NCBI RefSeq assembly: GCF_004216555.1
Contig: NZ_SGWQ01000004.1
Span: 186,001 to 250,000 of the forward strand
Direction: 5' to 3'
From: Herbihabitans rhizosphaerae
GTDB lineage: Bacteria; Actinomycetota; Actinomycetes; Mycobacteriales; Pseudonocardiaceae
DNA: 64,000 nucleotides
Below the pieces are notes generated by a model. It did not search any database. It saw only the letters and a program-made list of their open reading frames with translations, and was not told the origin of the DNA. Below are positions 44,867 through 53,898 of the stretch, one piece after another. Within the stretch, counting starts at the first letter, position 1, and each line of letters opens with the position of its first letter. The translations under genes and the position numbers were made by a program.

Positions 44867-47119
44867 TCATGATCCGCCGCTCGGCGTGACGTCCTGACCC
44901 CGCTTCACCGCCTCCAACAGCAGCTGGGAGACGTCGCGCGAGGTGACGTTGGTGCCCTTGTCCTCGCTCTTGCGCTGGGTCAGGCCGTCGTTGACCATCA
45001 CCCGGCAGAACGGGCAGCCGGTGATGATCTCGCCGCCGTCGGTGGACAGCGTGTCGATCGCCTCGTCGACGCGCTCGAGGTTGACCCGCTTGCCGATGGT
45101 CTCCTCCATCCACATGCGCGCCCCGCCCGCACCGCAGCACAGCGACCGGTCGGCGTGCCGTGGCATCTCGGAGAGCGTGGCACCGGTCGCGCCGACGAGT
45201 TCGCGCGGCGGCTCGTACACCTTGTTGTGCCGGCCGAGGTAGCACGGGTCGTGGTAGGTCACCGGCTTGTTCCCGACCGGGCCGGCGCCGTTCACGGTGG
45301 TGCCGTCGACCGGGGTGATCGGGACCAGCTTCTTGTCCCGCACCAGCCGGTTCAGCAGCTGCGTGTGGTGCACGACCTCGTAGTGGCCGTCCAGCTGCGG
45401 GTACTCGCGGCCGAGCGTGTTCATGCAGTGCGGACACGTGGTGACGATCTTGCGCTTGACCGGCTCGCGCCCCTCGAACACCGAGTTGAGCATCTCCACG
45501 GTCTGCTGCGCCATCATCTGGAACAGGAACTCGTTGCCCGCGCGCCGCGCCGAGTCGCCCGTGCAGGTCTCCTCCTTGCCCAGCACCACGTACTTCACCT
45601 CGGCGATGTGCAGCAGCTCGGCGGTGGCCTGCACGGTCTTGCGCGCACTGTCGTCGAACGCGCCGGCGCAGCCGATCCAGTACAGGTACTCCACGTCGTC
45701 GGCCAGGTCACCGTCGAAGACCGGCACCTCGAAGTCGAGGTCCTTGGCCCAGTCCATCCGCTCGGAGTTGTTCTGCCCCCACGGGTTGCCCTTGTTCTCC
45801 AGGTTGCGGAACAGGGTGCCCAGCTCGCTGGGGAACTCCGACTCGATCATCACCTGGTACCGCCGCATGTCGACGATGTGGTCGACGTGCTCGATGTCCA
45901 CCGGGCACTGCTCGACGCACGCGCCACAACTGGTGCACGACCACAGCACGTCGGGGTCGATCACGCCGCCGGCCTCCAGCGTGCCGACCAGCGGGCGCGC
46001 GGCCTGCTCGGGACCGGAGCCGGTCACCCGTCCGAAGCCGGACTCGGGCACATGGTGCCCGTTGCCCTCGTGGCCCTTGACCTCGACCGAGCCCTCCTCG
46101 GGCGCCTCCTTGCCGTCGATCAGGTACGGCGCCTTCGCGAACAGGTGGTCGCGCAGGTCCATGATCACGAGCTTGGGGGACAGCGGCTTGCCGGTGTTCC
46201 ACGCCGGGCACTGCGACTGGCAGCGGCCGCACTCGGTACAGGTGGAGAAGTCCAGGAAGCCCTTCCAGGTGAAGTCCTCGATCTTGCCCCGGCCGAACAC
46301 GTCGTCCTCGCCGGGATCCTCGAAGTCGATCGGCTTGCCGCCCGACTCCATGGGCAACAGCGGCCCCAGCCCGTCGGGCAGGCGCTTGGCCGAGACGTTG
46401 ATCGGCGCGACGAAGATGTGCAGGTGCTTGGAGTGCAGCACGATCAGCAGGAAGCTCAGCATGACGCCGATGTGCAGCAGCAGCCCGACGGTCTCGATCA
46501 CCTCGTTCGGGTCGTGCCCGAGCGGCTCCAGCAGCTCGCCGACGCCGATGGAGACCCACGCGCCCGACTCGTACGGGAAGTTGCCGACCGCGGCGGACGC
46601 GCCCCGGAACAGGAACATCGTCCACACCACGTTGAAGATCATGAACAGGATCAGCCACGCGCCGCTGGTGTGCGAGCCGTAGAACCGGGAGGCGCGCTGC
46701 TTGCGCTCGGGCGCCTGCCTGATTCGGATCACCGCGAACGCGCCGAGCGAGATCACCACCATCACGGCGATGAAGTCCTGCAGGAAGCCGAGTAGGCCCC
46801 AGTGCCCGATCAGCGGGATGTGGAAGTCGTGGTCGAACAGCGCGCCGTAGGCCTCCAGATAGACCGACGCGAGGATCACGAACGCCCAGAACGTGAACAG
46901 GTGCGCGATGCCGGGGATCGACCATTTGAGCAGCTTGCGCTGGCCGAACACCTCGACGAACTGCGCGGCGACACGTTTGCCGATGTTGTCGCCCCGGTCG
47001 GCCGGTTGCCCGGATTTGATCAGTTTGTACAACCAGAACCCGCGTTTCGCTGCGAACGCGAGGACGAGGACGGTCAAGGTCAGACCGAGGACCAGTCGAA
47101 CGACCACGAGATGACTCAC
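44867..47119 (-). CDS. etfD: EtfD-like membrane Fe-S ETF:menaquinone oxidoreductase
   Basis: About 750 residues: an N-terminal membrane part with 5-6 helices (~5-240), two 4Fe-4S motifs CTECGRCQSQCP (~298) and CTSCGACVEQCP (~398), then two CCG-type cysteine-rich domains (CPHCMNTLG ~563, DPCYLGRHN ~625, LCCGAGG ~660, GCPFC ~700). This is the layout of M. tuberculosis Rv0338c (EtfD), which passes electrons from EtfBA to menaquinone during fatty-acid oxidation. Here the gene is convergent with etfBA, about 390 bp away, supporting that pairing. GTG at 47119 is preferred over TTG 47134. Confidence 0.88.
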   Translation of the reverse strand: MSHLVVVRLVLGLTLTVLVLAFAAKRGFWLYKLIKSGQPADRGDNIGKRVAAQFVEVFGQRKLLKWSIPGIAHLFTFWAFVILASVYLEAYGALFDHDFHIPLIGHWGLLGFLQDFIAVMVVISLGAFAVIRIRQAPERKQRASRFYGSHTSGAWLILFMIFNVVWTMFLFRGASAAVGNFPYESGAWVSIGVGELLEPLGHDPNEVIETVGLLLHIGVMLSFLLIVLHSKHLHIFVAPINVSAKRLPDGLGPLLPMESGGKPIDFEDPGEDDVFGRGKIEDFTWKGFLDFSTCTECGRCQSQCPAWNTGKPLSPKLVIMDLRDHLFAKAPYLIDGKEAPEEGSVEVKGHEGNGHHVPESGFGRVTGSGPEQAARPLVGTLEAGGVIDPDVLWSCTSCGACVEQCPVDIEHVDHIVDMRRYQVMIESEFPSELGTLFRNLENKGNPWGQNNSERMDWAKDLDFEVPVFDGDLADDVEYLYWIGCAGAFDDSARKTVQATAELLHIAEVKYVVLGKEETCTGDSARRAGNEFLFQMMAQQTVEMLNSVFEGREPVKRKIVTTCPHCMNTLGREYPQLDGHYEVVHHTQLLNRLVRDKKLVPITPVDGTTVNGAGPVGNKPVTYHDPCYLGRHNKVYEPPRELVGATGATLSEMPRHADRSLCCGAGGARMWMEETIGKRVNLERVDEAIDTLSTDGGEIITGCPFCRVMVNDGLTQRKSEDKGTNVTSRDVSQLLLEAVKRGQDVTPSGGS

Positions 47120-47143
47120 TTCCGGTGGGAGCAATGCACTCCG

Positions 47144-47548
47144 TCAGTGCGCACCGGCGTAGTACTTGCAGGCCCGCATGGCGTAGCGCATCTTCGTTAC
47201 CCGCCAGTATTTCGGATATGCCCCGGTCCGCAATACCGGGTCGACGCCGAGTCGATCATGCGGGTGGATCGGCAGGCCCGCCTCGTGCCGCTCGGTGGCA
47301 CGTCCGAGCCGCGCTCGCCGCATGGCCAGGCCCACCAGGAACCGGCGGCGGTTCGTCCGGGAGCCCAGTTGGGCCCGGCAGAATTCGTGCAGCAGGCGCA
47401 AGTTGGGCAGCCCGAACATGTCAGTGGTGTGAGCCCCGGCCACCTGATCGACGACGCCGCGCCCCGGATGGGAGCCGTCGCCGCCGAACCGGACCGGGAG
47501 CGCGCAGTAGAAGCAACGCCCGACCGTCCACGGGCCACCGGGCATCAT
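47144..47548 (-). CDS. Conserved hypothetical with zinc-ribbon-like CxxC
   Basis: A 134-residue basic protein starting MMPGGPWTVGRCFYCALPV. The CFYC pair near residues 12-15, a later H-E-F-C (LLHEFCRAQLG) and another Cys near the C-terminus (MRACKYYAGAH) could bind zinc. The centre is Arg-rich (TNRRRFLVGLAMRRARLGRA). It lies just upstream of etfD in the same direction, 24 bp before the EtfD start, and may be cotranscribed. No function is recognised. Confidence 0.55.
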   Translation of the reverse strand: MMPGGPWTVGRCFYCALPVRFGGDGSHPGRGVVDQVAGAHTTDMFGLPNLRLLHEFCRAQLGSRTNRRRFLVGLAMRRARLGRATERHEAGLPIHPHDRLGVDPVLRTGAYPKYWRVTKMRYAMRACKYYAGAH

Positions 47549-47771
47549 GGGCCGCCACCTTCCTCCGCTCGCCCGTCGACTGTGACGCGCGCCACTGCGG
47601 ATGGGACGACCTAACCAAGAGCGGAGGCGCCAGGCAAGGGTCGCCCTCCGGAAGATCCACTCGATCCTGTGATCTTTCCCCGAAACACCTCTCAGGGTAT
47701 TCACCGAACTTCCACTGACGTGTCACTCTGGTGCCTTGTCGACATCGAACGAACCCAGTACACCAAGGGGC
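47549..47771. other. Divergent intergenic region
   Basis: 223 bp between the zinc-ribbon-like gene and the GNAT-type acyltransferase gene. No further gene is seen, and no promoter is convincing. Confidence 0.4.
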
Positions 47772-48551
47772 ATGAGCCCATCCCAGTTGCTCGTCACCAC
47801 CGCGCAGGACGGCGTAGACCTGCCGGCGGACGCGCCGCGATACTCCCTGTTCGTCGCTCAGACCGCCGATGAGGTCGTCGCCGCGCAGAGACTCCGGTAC
47901 CAGGTCTTCGCCGAGGAGATGGGCGCCACGCTGCACTCCGACGCCGAGGGCCTGGACGTGGACGCCTTCGACGAGCTGTGCGACCACCTGGTGGTCCGCG
48001 ACGACGACACCGGCGACATCGTCGGCACCTACCGGATGCTGCCCGCCGACCGCGTCGAGCCGGGCAAGCTCTACTCGCACACCGAGTTCGACCTGACCGC
48101 GATCGACTCGCTGCGCGACTCGCTGGTGGAGACCGGCCGCTCGTGCGTGCACTCCGACCACCGCACCGGCGCCGTGGTGAGCCTGGTCTGGGCCGGAATC
48201 GCGCGCTACATGCTGCTGTCCGGCAAGACGCGTCTGGCCGGCTGCGCCTCGGTGCCGCTGGCCGACGGCGGCTCCTACGCGCTCGGCGTGTGGAACCAGG
48301 TTCGCGAGAAGCACTACGCGCCGGACGAGCTGCGGGTGCGGCCGCTGAACCCCTGGGAACCCGAGGACGGCGTCCAGCCGCCGGAGCGAGCCGCGCTGCC
48401 GCCGCTGCTGAAGGGGTATCTTCGACTTGGGGCGCGGGTGTGCGGGCCGCCGGCGCACGACCCGGATTTCGGGGTCGCCGACCTGTTCGTGCTCCTCGAC
48501 CTCGCCGACATCGACCAGCGATACATCAAGTTCTTCCTGGGGGACCAGTGA
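47772..48551 (+). CDS. OlsB/hemolysin-type GNAT acyltransferase
   Basis: A 259-residue protein. LRYQVFAEEMGATLHSDAEG (~40-60), DLVGTYRML-like DIVGTYRMLPAD (~88) and LVETGRSCVHSDHRTGAVV (~120) match GNAT-type N-acyltransferases of the OlsB/hemolysin family, which N-acylate ornithine or make related lipids from acyl-ACP. M. tuberculosis Rv3027c is the positional match. The next gene, a PlsC-type O-acyltransferase, is coupled by GTGA. OlsB followed by OlsA makes ornithine lipid in other bacteria, so an aminolipid is a reasonable inference. ATG 47772 is used; an in-frame TTG is at 47736. Confidence 0.82.
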   Translation: MSPSQLLVTTAQDGVDLPADAPRYSLFVAQTADEVVAAQRLRYQVFAEEMGATLHSDAEGLDVDAFDELCDHLVVRDDDTGDIVGTYRMLPADRVEPGKLYSHTEFDLTAIDSLRDSLVETGRSCVHSDHRTGAVVSLVWAGIARYMLLSGKTRLAGCASVPLADGGSYALGVWNQVREKHYAPDELRVRPLNPWEPEDGVQPPERAALPPLLKGYLRLGARVCGPPAHDPDFGVADLFVLLDLADIDQRYIKFFLGDQ

Positions 48552-49504
48552 CCAGCCAGGTGAGCGGGAGTTCGGAAGCGCCGGGTGCGCATCCGTACTT
48601 CCCGGTGTCGCCGTGCGGTCCGCACTGCCTGGTCGGCGACGAGCCGAAGGTGTCGATGGCCAAGCGGCTTGGCCGGCTGTTCACCGCCGCCGGGCTGGTC
48701 CTCATCGCGCTGATCATCTCGCCGTCGTTCCTGGTGCTGCCCGGACGGGCGCGCGAGGCCGTGGTGCGCCGGTCGTTCCGGTCGATCCTGCACGCGTTCG
48801 GCGTGCGGATGGAGGTGTACGGCGCCGAGCGGCTCGTGGTCGTGCCCAAGGAGCGTGGCGCGCGCGGGGCGCTGGTGGTGAACAACCACGTGTCGTGGCT
48901 GGACATCTTCGCGATCAACGCGGTGCAGCCGATGCGCGCGCAGGCCAAGAGCGACATGCGGAGCTGGCCGGTACTCGGCTGGCTGGTCGCGGTCGCCGGC
49001 ACGGTGTGGGTGGTGCGGGACAGCCTGCGCCAACTGCCGGCCGCGGTGGACGAGCTGGCGACGGTGCTGCGCAACGGCTCGATGGTGAACGTCACGCCGG
49101 AGGGCACCACGTGGTGCGGGCTGGCGTCCGGGCACTTCAAGCCGGCGATGTTCCAGGCGGCGATCGACGGCGGTGTCCCGGTGCGGCCGGTCGCGCTGCG
49201 GTTCCGCATGGAGAACGGGCGGGAGACGCCGGCGCCGGCGTTCATCGGCGACGAGACGCTGATCGACTCGGTGCGCCGGGTGGCCCGGCTGCGTGGGCTG
49301 GTGCTCGAGGTGCACGTGCTGGAGGACATCGCGCCGGGGCGCGCCGCCGACCGGCGTGAACTGGCCGAACTCGCCGAGGCGGCGATCGGCTCGGCGCTGG
49401 GACGGGTCCAACTGCCGGCACAGCGCCGCCGCCGCTCGGTCGCCTCACCGCACCCGGAGCCAGTACGCGACCCGATCGACCCGGATTCGCTGGCGGCCAG
49501 CTGA
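48548..49504 (+). CDS. PlsC-type 1-acyl-glycerophosphate acyltransferase
   Basis: A 318-residue membrane acyltransferase. One hydrophobic helix lies at ~44-64 (AAGLVLIALIISPSFLVL). The acyltransferase boxes are NNHVSWLDIFAIN (H-x4-D, ~112) and VTPEGTTWCG (EGT, ~184). GTG 48548 overlaps the previous stop (GTGA). It probably adds a second acyl chain to a lysolipid made by the upstream enzyme. Positional match to Rv3026c. The last ~30 residues are disordered. Confidence 0.88.
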   Translation: MTSQVSGSSEAPGAHPYFPVSPCGPHCLVGDEPKVSMAKRLGRLFTAAGLVLIALIISPSFLVLPGRAREAVVRRSFRSILHAFGVRMEVYGAERLVVVPKERGARGALVVNNHVSWLDIFAINAVQPMRAQAKSDMRSWPVLGWLVAVAGTVWVVRDSLRQLPAAVDELATVLRNGSMVNVTPEGTTWCGLASGHFKPAMFQAAIDGGVPVRPVALRFRMENGRETPAPAFIGDETLIDSVRRVARLRGLVLEVHVLEDIAPGRAADRRELAELAEAAIGSALGRVQLPAQRRRRSVASPHPEPVRDPIDPDSLAAS

Positions 49505-49538
49505 GGATCTCGCGCTCCGACCACAGCGGCAGTCGTGG

Positions 49539-50000
49539 TTACTCGGCCTGCTGCTCACCAGGTGACGCCAGGGCGGCCGCCACGGCATCGTGGAGCTGGT
49601 CTGTGTCGGTGACCGCGTGCAGGGCTTCGTACACCGCCTCGCACGCCGACTCGTGTGCCGAGCCGGCGTCGGCCGCGAAGGCCAACGCGGAGGCCGCTCG
49701 GGCTCGCGCGAACGCGGCCAGGTAGGCGCTCTGCTCGGCGATGCCCTGCTCGACGGCGTCCTGGAGGTCCCAGGCGGCTTCGTCCAGCTCGTCGACGAGG
49801 TGCGAAACCTCCTGTGCGCCAACGGTTTCATCCGCCGCGAGCGCGGCCACGACCCGGTCGGTGCGCGCGTCGCGCAGGTCGGCCTGCCGCAGCGCCTCCG
49901 CGCACGCGGCGTGCACTGCTGCCGCGCGACGTCGGTCGTCGGCCCGGATGAGCGCGCCCGCCAGCTCGGGTGCGACGTCGGCCAGCCTCGATTCCGCCAT
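49539..50000 (-). CDS. Helical protein of unknown function
   Basis: A 153-residue Ala-rich helical protein ([20 protein letters not shown] and [20 protein letters not shown]). No signal, Cys motif or domain is recognised. ATG at 50000 has TAGCCT 8 nt upstream, indicating a leaderless start, and the promoter region is shared with divergent iscS. It is convergent with the plsC-type gene, 34 bp apart. The coding assignment rests on codon bias and the promoter. Confidence 0.65.
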   Translation of the reverse strand: MAESRLADVAPELAGALIRADDRRRAAAVHAACAEALRQADLRDARTDRVVAALAADETVGAQEVSHLVDELDEAAWDLQDAVEQGIAEQSAYLAAFARARAASALAFAADAGSAHESACEAVYEALHAVTDTDQLHDAVAAALASPGEQQAE

Positions 50001-50092
50001 GGCCCTGGAGGCTACCGGCGGGTGATCACCGACCTGGTCCGGGACGTGCTGCCGGGAGGGCGACTGAGCGTAGCGGGCTACCCTGGGACACG

Positions 50093-51322
50093 ATGACCTA
50101 TCTCGACCATGCCGCGACGACGCCCATGCTGCCGGAGGCGGTGGAGGCGATGACGACGGCACTCACCGCGTGCGGCAACCCGTCCTCGCTGCACACGTCC
50201 GGCCGCAGAGCGCGGCGGGTCGTGGAGGAGGCGCGCGAGGAACTGGCCGCCGCGGTTGGCGCGCGCCCGTCCGAGGTGGTCTTCACCGCCGGCGGTACGG
50301 AGAGCGACAACCTCGCCGTGAAGGGCATCTACTGGGCCCGCACCCGCGCCGAGCCGGCGCGCAGGCGCCTGCTGGTGTCCTCGGTGGAGCACCACGCGGT
50401 CACCGACGCCGCCGAGTGGCTGGCCGAGCACAGCGGCGCCGAGCTGACCTGGCTCGAGGTGGACGACTTCGGCCGGGTGCACGAGGACACTCTGCGCGCC
50501 GCGATCGCCGAGGACCCGGACCGGGTCGCGCTGGTCAGCGTGATGTGGGCGAACAACGAGGTGGGCACGGTCAATCCGATTCGCGAGCTGGCCAAGGCGT
50601 GCGCCGAGTTCGAGATCCCGTTCCACACCGACGCCGTGCAGGCGCTCGGCGTGCTGGACGTGGACTTCGCGGCCTCTGGCGCCAGCGCGATGACGATCAG
50701 CGGGCACAAGATCGGCGGGCCGTACGGCGTCGGCGCGCTGCTGCTCGGGCGGGACGTGGACTGCGTTCCGGTCCTGCACGGCGGCGGCCAGGAGCGCGAC
50801 GTGCGCTCGGGAACCCTTGACACGCCGTCGATCCACGCGTTCGCCACGGCGGCGCGGATCGCCGTCGAACAGCGTGAGCGGCTGGCCGCCGAGCTGGCCG
50901 ACCTGCGTGACGAACTGGTCGCCGCGGTGCGCGCCGAGGTGCCGGACGCGGTGCTCAACGGCGACCCGGGCGAGTCCACTGTGGACAGTGGGCCGTCGCG
51001 GCTGCCCGGCAACGCGCACTTCACCTTCCCCGGTTGCGAGGGGGACAGCCTGCTGATGTTGTTGGACGCCAAGGGAATCGAATGCTCCACCGGGTCGGCG
51101 TGCACGGCCGGCGTCGCGCAGCCGAGCCACGTGCTGCTGGCCATGGGCGTCGGCGCATCGGCCGCCAGGTCGGCGCTGCGCTTCACACTCGGGCACACGT
51201 CAACCGACGAGGACGTCGCCGCGCTGGCCGCGGCGATCGCGCCGGTCGTGGAGCGGGCGCGCAGTGCGGGCCTGGCCGGCCTGCGGAAGTCGGCCGCTCC
51301 GGCGGAGGTGTCCCCGCGATGA
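50093..51322 (+). CDS. iscS: Cysteine desulfurase (IscS/NifS type)
   Basis: This PLP enzyme removes sulfur from cysteine as a protein-bound persulfide. The 409-residue chain has the start [10 protein letters not shown], the PLP lysine in [12 protein letters not shown] (~203), and the catalytic Cys in [12 protein letters not shown] (~335). Sulfur is probably passed to MnmA, whose gene overlaps its end (ATGA). ATG 50093 has TACCCT 8 nt upstream. Positional counterpart of Rv3025c. Confidence 0.95.
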   Translation: MTYLDHAATTPMLPEAVEAMTTALTACGNPSSLHTSGRRARRVVEEAREELAAAVGARPSEVVFTAGGTESDNLAVKGIYWARTRAEPARRRLLVSSVEHHAVTDAAEWLAEHSGAELTWLEVDDFGRVHEDTLRAAIAEDPDRVALVSVMWANNEVGTVNPIRELAKACAEFEIPFHTDAVQALGVLDVDFAASGASAMTISGHKIGGPYGVGALLLGRDVDCVPVLHGGGQERDVRSGTLDTPSIHAFATAARIAVEQRERLAAELADLRDELVAAVRAEVPDAVLNGDPGESTVDSGPSRLPGNAHFTFPGCEGDSLLMLLDAKGIECSTGSACTAGVAQPSHVLLAMGVGASAARSALRFTLGHTSTDEDVAALAAAIAPVVERARSAGLAGLRKSAAPAEVSPR

Positions 51323-52410
51323 GGGTGCTCGCGGCGATGAGCGGGGGAGTGGACTCGGCGGTGGCCGCCGCCCGCGCGGTGGACGCCGGGCACGACGTGG
51401 TCGGCGTGCACCTGGCGCTGTCGGCCAAGCCGGGCACGCTGCGCACCGGTGCGCGCGGCTGCTGCACGGTGGAGGACGCGCACGACGCGCGCCGGGTGGC
51501 CGACATTCTCGGGATCCCGTTCTACGTCTGGGACTTCGCCGAGCGGTTCACCGAGGACGTGATCGAGAACTTCGTGGCGACCTACGCCGCCGGCCAGACC
51601 CCGAACCCGTGCCTGACCTGCAACGAGAAGATCAAGTTCGCCGCGCTGCTGGACAAGGCGATCGCGCTCGGATTCGACGCGGTGTCCACCGGGCACTACG
51701 CCCGACTGTCCCTTGTGGACGGTGAGCCGGAGCTGCGGCGGAGCGCCGACATCGGCAAGGACCAGTCCTACGTGCTGGCGTCGCTGCGCGCGGATCAGTT
51801 GCGGCACGCGATGTTCCCGCTCGGCGCCTCGGTGAAGGCCGACGTGCGCGCGGAGGCGTCGTCGCGCGGGCTCGCGGTGGCGGAGAAGCCGGACAGCCAC
51901 GACATCTGCTTCATTCCGGACGGCGACACCCGCGCGTTCCTCGGGCGGAACCTGGGGGAGCGGCCGGGCAAGCTGGTGGACGCGGAGTCCGGCGCGGTGC
52001 TCGGCGAGCACGCCGGTGTGCACGGGTTCACCGTCGGCCAGCGGCACGGTCTGGGTATCGACGCGCCCGCGCCGGACGGGCGGCCGCGCTACGTACTGGC
52101 GCTGGAGCCGGTGAGCGGCACGGTGAAGGTCGGCTCCCGGGACGCGTTGGCCGTGCGGGAGATCGTCGGCACCAGGCCGATCTGGCCGTCCGGCCGCGCC
52201 CTGGAGTCCACTGTGGATTGTGTGGCGCAGGTGCGCGCGCACGGCTCCACCGCACCGGCTCAGGCGTCCCATGTGGACGGTGAGCTGACCGTGCGGCTGG
52301 ACGAGCCGCTGCGCGGTGTCGCGCCCGGCCAGGCCGTCGTGCTCTACCGGCCGGACGCGGGTGGAGACGTGGTACTCGGCAGCGCGTTGATCACCGCCAC
52401 CGGGCGGTGA
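51319..52410 (+). CDS. mnmA: tRNA 2-thiouridylase MnmA
   Basis: MnmA adds sulfur to U34 of Lys, Glu and Gln tRNAs. The 363-residue chain has the PP-loop [14 protein letters not shown] (~5-18) and the two catalytic Cys in [14 protein letters not shown] (~97-100) and [12 protein letters not shown] (~195). The C-terminal beta barrel runs from ~270. It is translationally coupled to iscS, which supplies the persulfide. Counterpart of Rv3024c. Confidence 0.95.
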   Translation: MRVLAAMSGGVDSAVAAARAVDAGHDVVGVHLALSAKPGTLRTGARGCCTVEDAHDARRVADILGIPFYVWDFAERFTEDVIENFVATYAAGQTPNPCLTCNEKIKFAALLDKAIALGFDAVSTGHYARLSLVDGEPELRRSADIGKDQSYVLASLRADQLRHAMFPLGASVKADVRAEASSRGLAVAEKPDSHDICFIPDGDTRAFLGRNLGERPGKLVDAESGAVLGEHAGVHGFTVGQRHGLGIDAPAPDGRPRYVLALEPVSGTVKVGSRDALAVREIVGTRPIWPSGRALESTVDCVAQVRAHGSTAPAQASHVDGELTVRLDEPLRGVAPGQAVVLYRPDAGGDVVLGSALITATGR

Positions 52411-52413
52411 CGG

Positions 52414-53178
52414 TCACGGGCGTGCGTGGCCGAACAGCGCGATGTCGTAGGAGAGCATGCTGGCCACCACGAGCCACCCCAGCGGGGGCGGCACCGGATG
52501 CGGCCTGCGCATCACGTATCCGGTGGTGTTGAGCCGGTCGCCGTCGCGGGCGAAGTCGGCGAGCTGGTTGCCTTGCTGGTCGGTCACGGTGAACGGGCCG
52601 ACCATCGACTTGCTGGTGAACCCGCCGACCCGCGTCTCGTCCGGTGTCCGGAAGCCGTAGGTGATGGTCCGCCCGAACAGCTTCTCGGACTGGATGAGGC
52701 CGATCGGGGTGCCGTCGCCGAGGCTGATCTCGAACAGCGGGCGGGCGGCCGTCTTGGCGCGGATCGCGCGCGCGATGTGCAGCGCGAGGCCGCCGTGCGC
52801 GTCCTGCACCTGGTAGTGCTCGGTCAGGCCGAGGCCCTCCCGAGAGCTGCCGGAGAAGATCCGGGCGTGCTGCGCCTCGTCGTCGAGATCGACCTTGCCC
52901 AGCGTGCCGAGCGGCCTGCCGTCGCCGTCGGTGAACTCGCACAGGAAGCTGCCGAACACGCCGCCCGACGAGGTGTACTCCTTGCGGACCACGATGACCG
53001 GTGCGAGCAGCAGCGGATCCGGCCCGCCCGGCCGTGGCTGGACCGGCCGGGGCTGCTGGGCCGGCTGGCTCTGGTGGGCGGTGTGCTCGGTCCACACGGC
53101 GCCGTCCCACCAGCGCAGGGCGCGAGGGTCCTGCTGGTCGGGGTACCAGCCAGGTGGCGGCCCGGAAGGTGTCGTCAT
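52414..53178 (-). CDS. DUF2510 protein with scramblase-like domain
   Basis: A 254-residue protein. The DUF2510 motif is at the N-terminus: PPGWYPDQQDPRALRWWDGA then VWTEH. A Pro/Gln-rich linker follows (~35-60). Residues ~60-235 form a beta-sandwich like phospholipid scramblase/LURP1 proteins (VVRKEYTSSGGVFGSFLCEF; GLIQSEKLFGRTITYGF), and the C-terminus is mildly hydrophobic. Convergent with mnmA and divergent from tdk. Membrane-surface function is inferred. Confidence 0.8.
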   Translation of the reverse strand: MTTPSGPPPGWYPDQQDPRALRWWDGAVWTEHTAHQSQPAQQPRPVQPRPGGPDPLLLAPVIVVRKEYTSSGGVFGSFLCEFTDGDGRPLGTLGKVDLDDEAQHARIFSGSSREGLGLTEHYQVQDAHGGLALHIARAIRAKTAARPLFEISLGDGTPIGLIQSEKLFGRTITYGFRTPDETRVGGFTSKSMVGPFTVTDQQGNQLADFARDGDRLNTTGYVMRRPHPVPPPLGWLVVASMLSYDIALFGHARP

Positions 53179-53234
53179 GGCAGCCGATCCTACGGCGGTA
53201 ATAATGTCCGTTCGGGAAAACGGGGAGGGTGCGC

Positions 53235-53816
53235 GTGGCCAAGTTGTACTTCTACTACTCCGCGATGAACGCGGGTAAGACGACGACCTTGCTGCAGAGC
53301 GCGCACAACTACCACGAGCGCGGGATGCGCACGCTGATGTACATGCCGCGGATGCACGACCGCGACGGCGACGGGGTGATCGGCTCGCGGATCGGGATCT
53401 CGGCCGCTGGGCATCCGTTCGACACCGGCGACGACCTGTTCGCGACGATCGAGGCGGACATCGAGTCGAAAGGCCCGCTGCACTGCGTGCTGGTGGACGA
53501 GGCGCAGTTCCTGACCAAGGCGCAGGTGTGGCAGCTCTCCGAGATCGTCGACCGGCTCGGAATCCCGGTACTCGCCTACGGCCTGCGCACGGACTTCCGC
53601 GGCGAGCTGTTCGAGGGCAGCCAGTACCTGCTCGCCTGGGCGGACACGCTCACCGAGATCAAGACGATCTGCCGCACCGGCAAGAAGGCGACCATGGTGG
53701 TGCGGGTGGACGAGCACGGCGATCCGGTGAGCGAGGGTCCGCAGGTCCAGGTCGGCGGCAACGAGCGCTACGTGTCGGTCAGCCGTGCGGAGTTCAAGAA
53801 GATCACCCACAGATGA
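53235..53816 (+). CDS. tdk: Thymidine kinase, type II, with degraded zinc site
   Basis: Tdk phosphorylates thymidine with ATP in salvage. The 193-residue chain has P-loop [15 protein letters not shown] (~6-20), the catalytic [10 protein letters not shown] (~87, Glu base) and the lasso region. Type II kinases usually hold zinc with a CxxC pair and a C-x2-H pair. Here only one Cys remains in [12 protein letters not shown], and the C-terminal site reads YVSVSRAEF without Cys or His. GTG 53235 has GGGGAGG 7 nt upstream; GTG 53229 is possible. Confidence 0.9.
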   Translation: MAKLYFYYSAMNAGKTTTLLQSAHNYHERGMRTLMYMPRMHDRDGDGVIGSRIGISAAGHPFDTGDDLFATIEADIESKGPLHCVLVDEAQFLTKAQVWQLSEIVDRLGIPVLAYGLRTDFRGELFEGSQYLLAWADTLTEIKTICRTGKKATMVVRVDEHGDPVSEGPQVQVGGNERYVSVSRAEFKKITHR

Positions 53817-53871
53817 GGCGTTGCTGCGTTTGACGGTTCCGCCGGAGCGTCGGGTCGGCTAGAAAGTTACT

Positions 53872-53883
53872 GACAACGTTGTC
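53872..53883. promoter_or_regulatory. LacI-type operator before the GH92 gene
   Basis: The perfect palindrome GACAACGTTGTC has the central CG of LacI-family sites and lies 15 bp before the start codon. A close relative, GACAACGTTGAC, lies inside the gene at 54208-54219 and could act as an auxiliary operator. Confidence 0.6.
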
Positions 53884-53898
53884 TCCGGGGAGGTCGCC

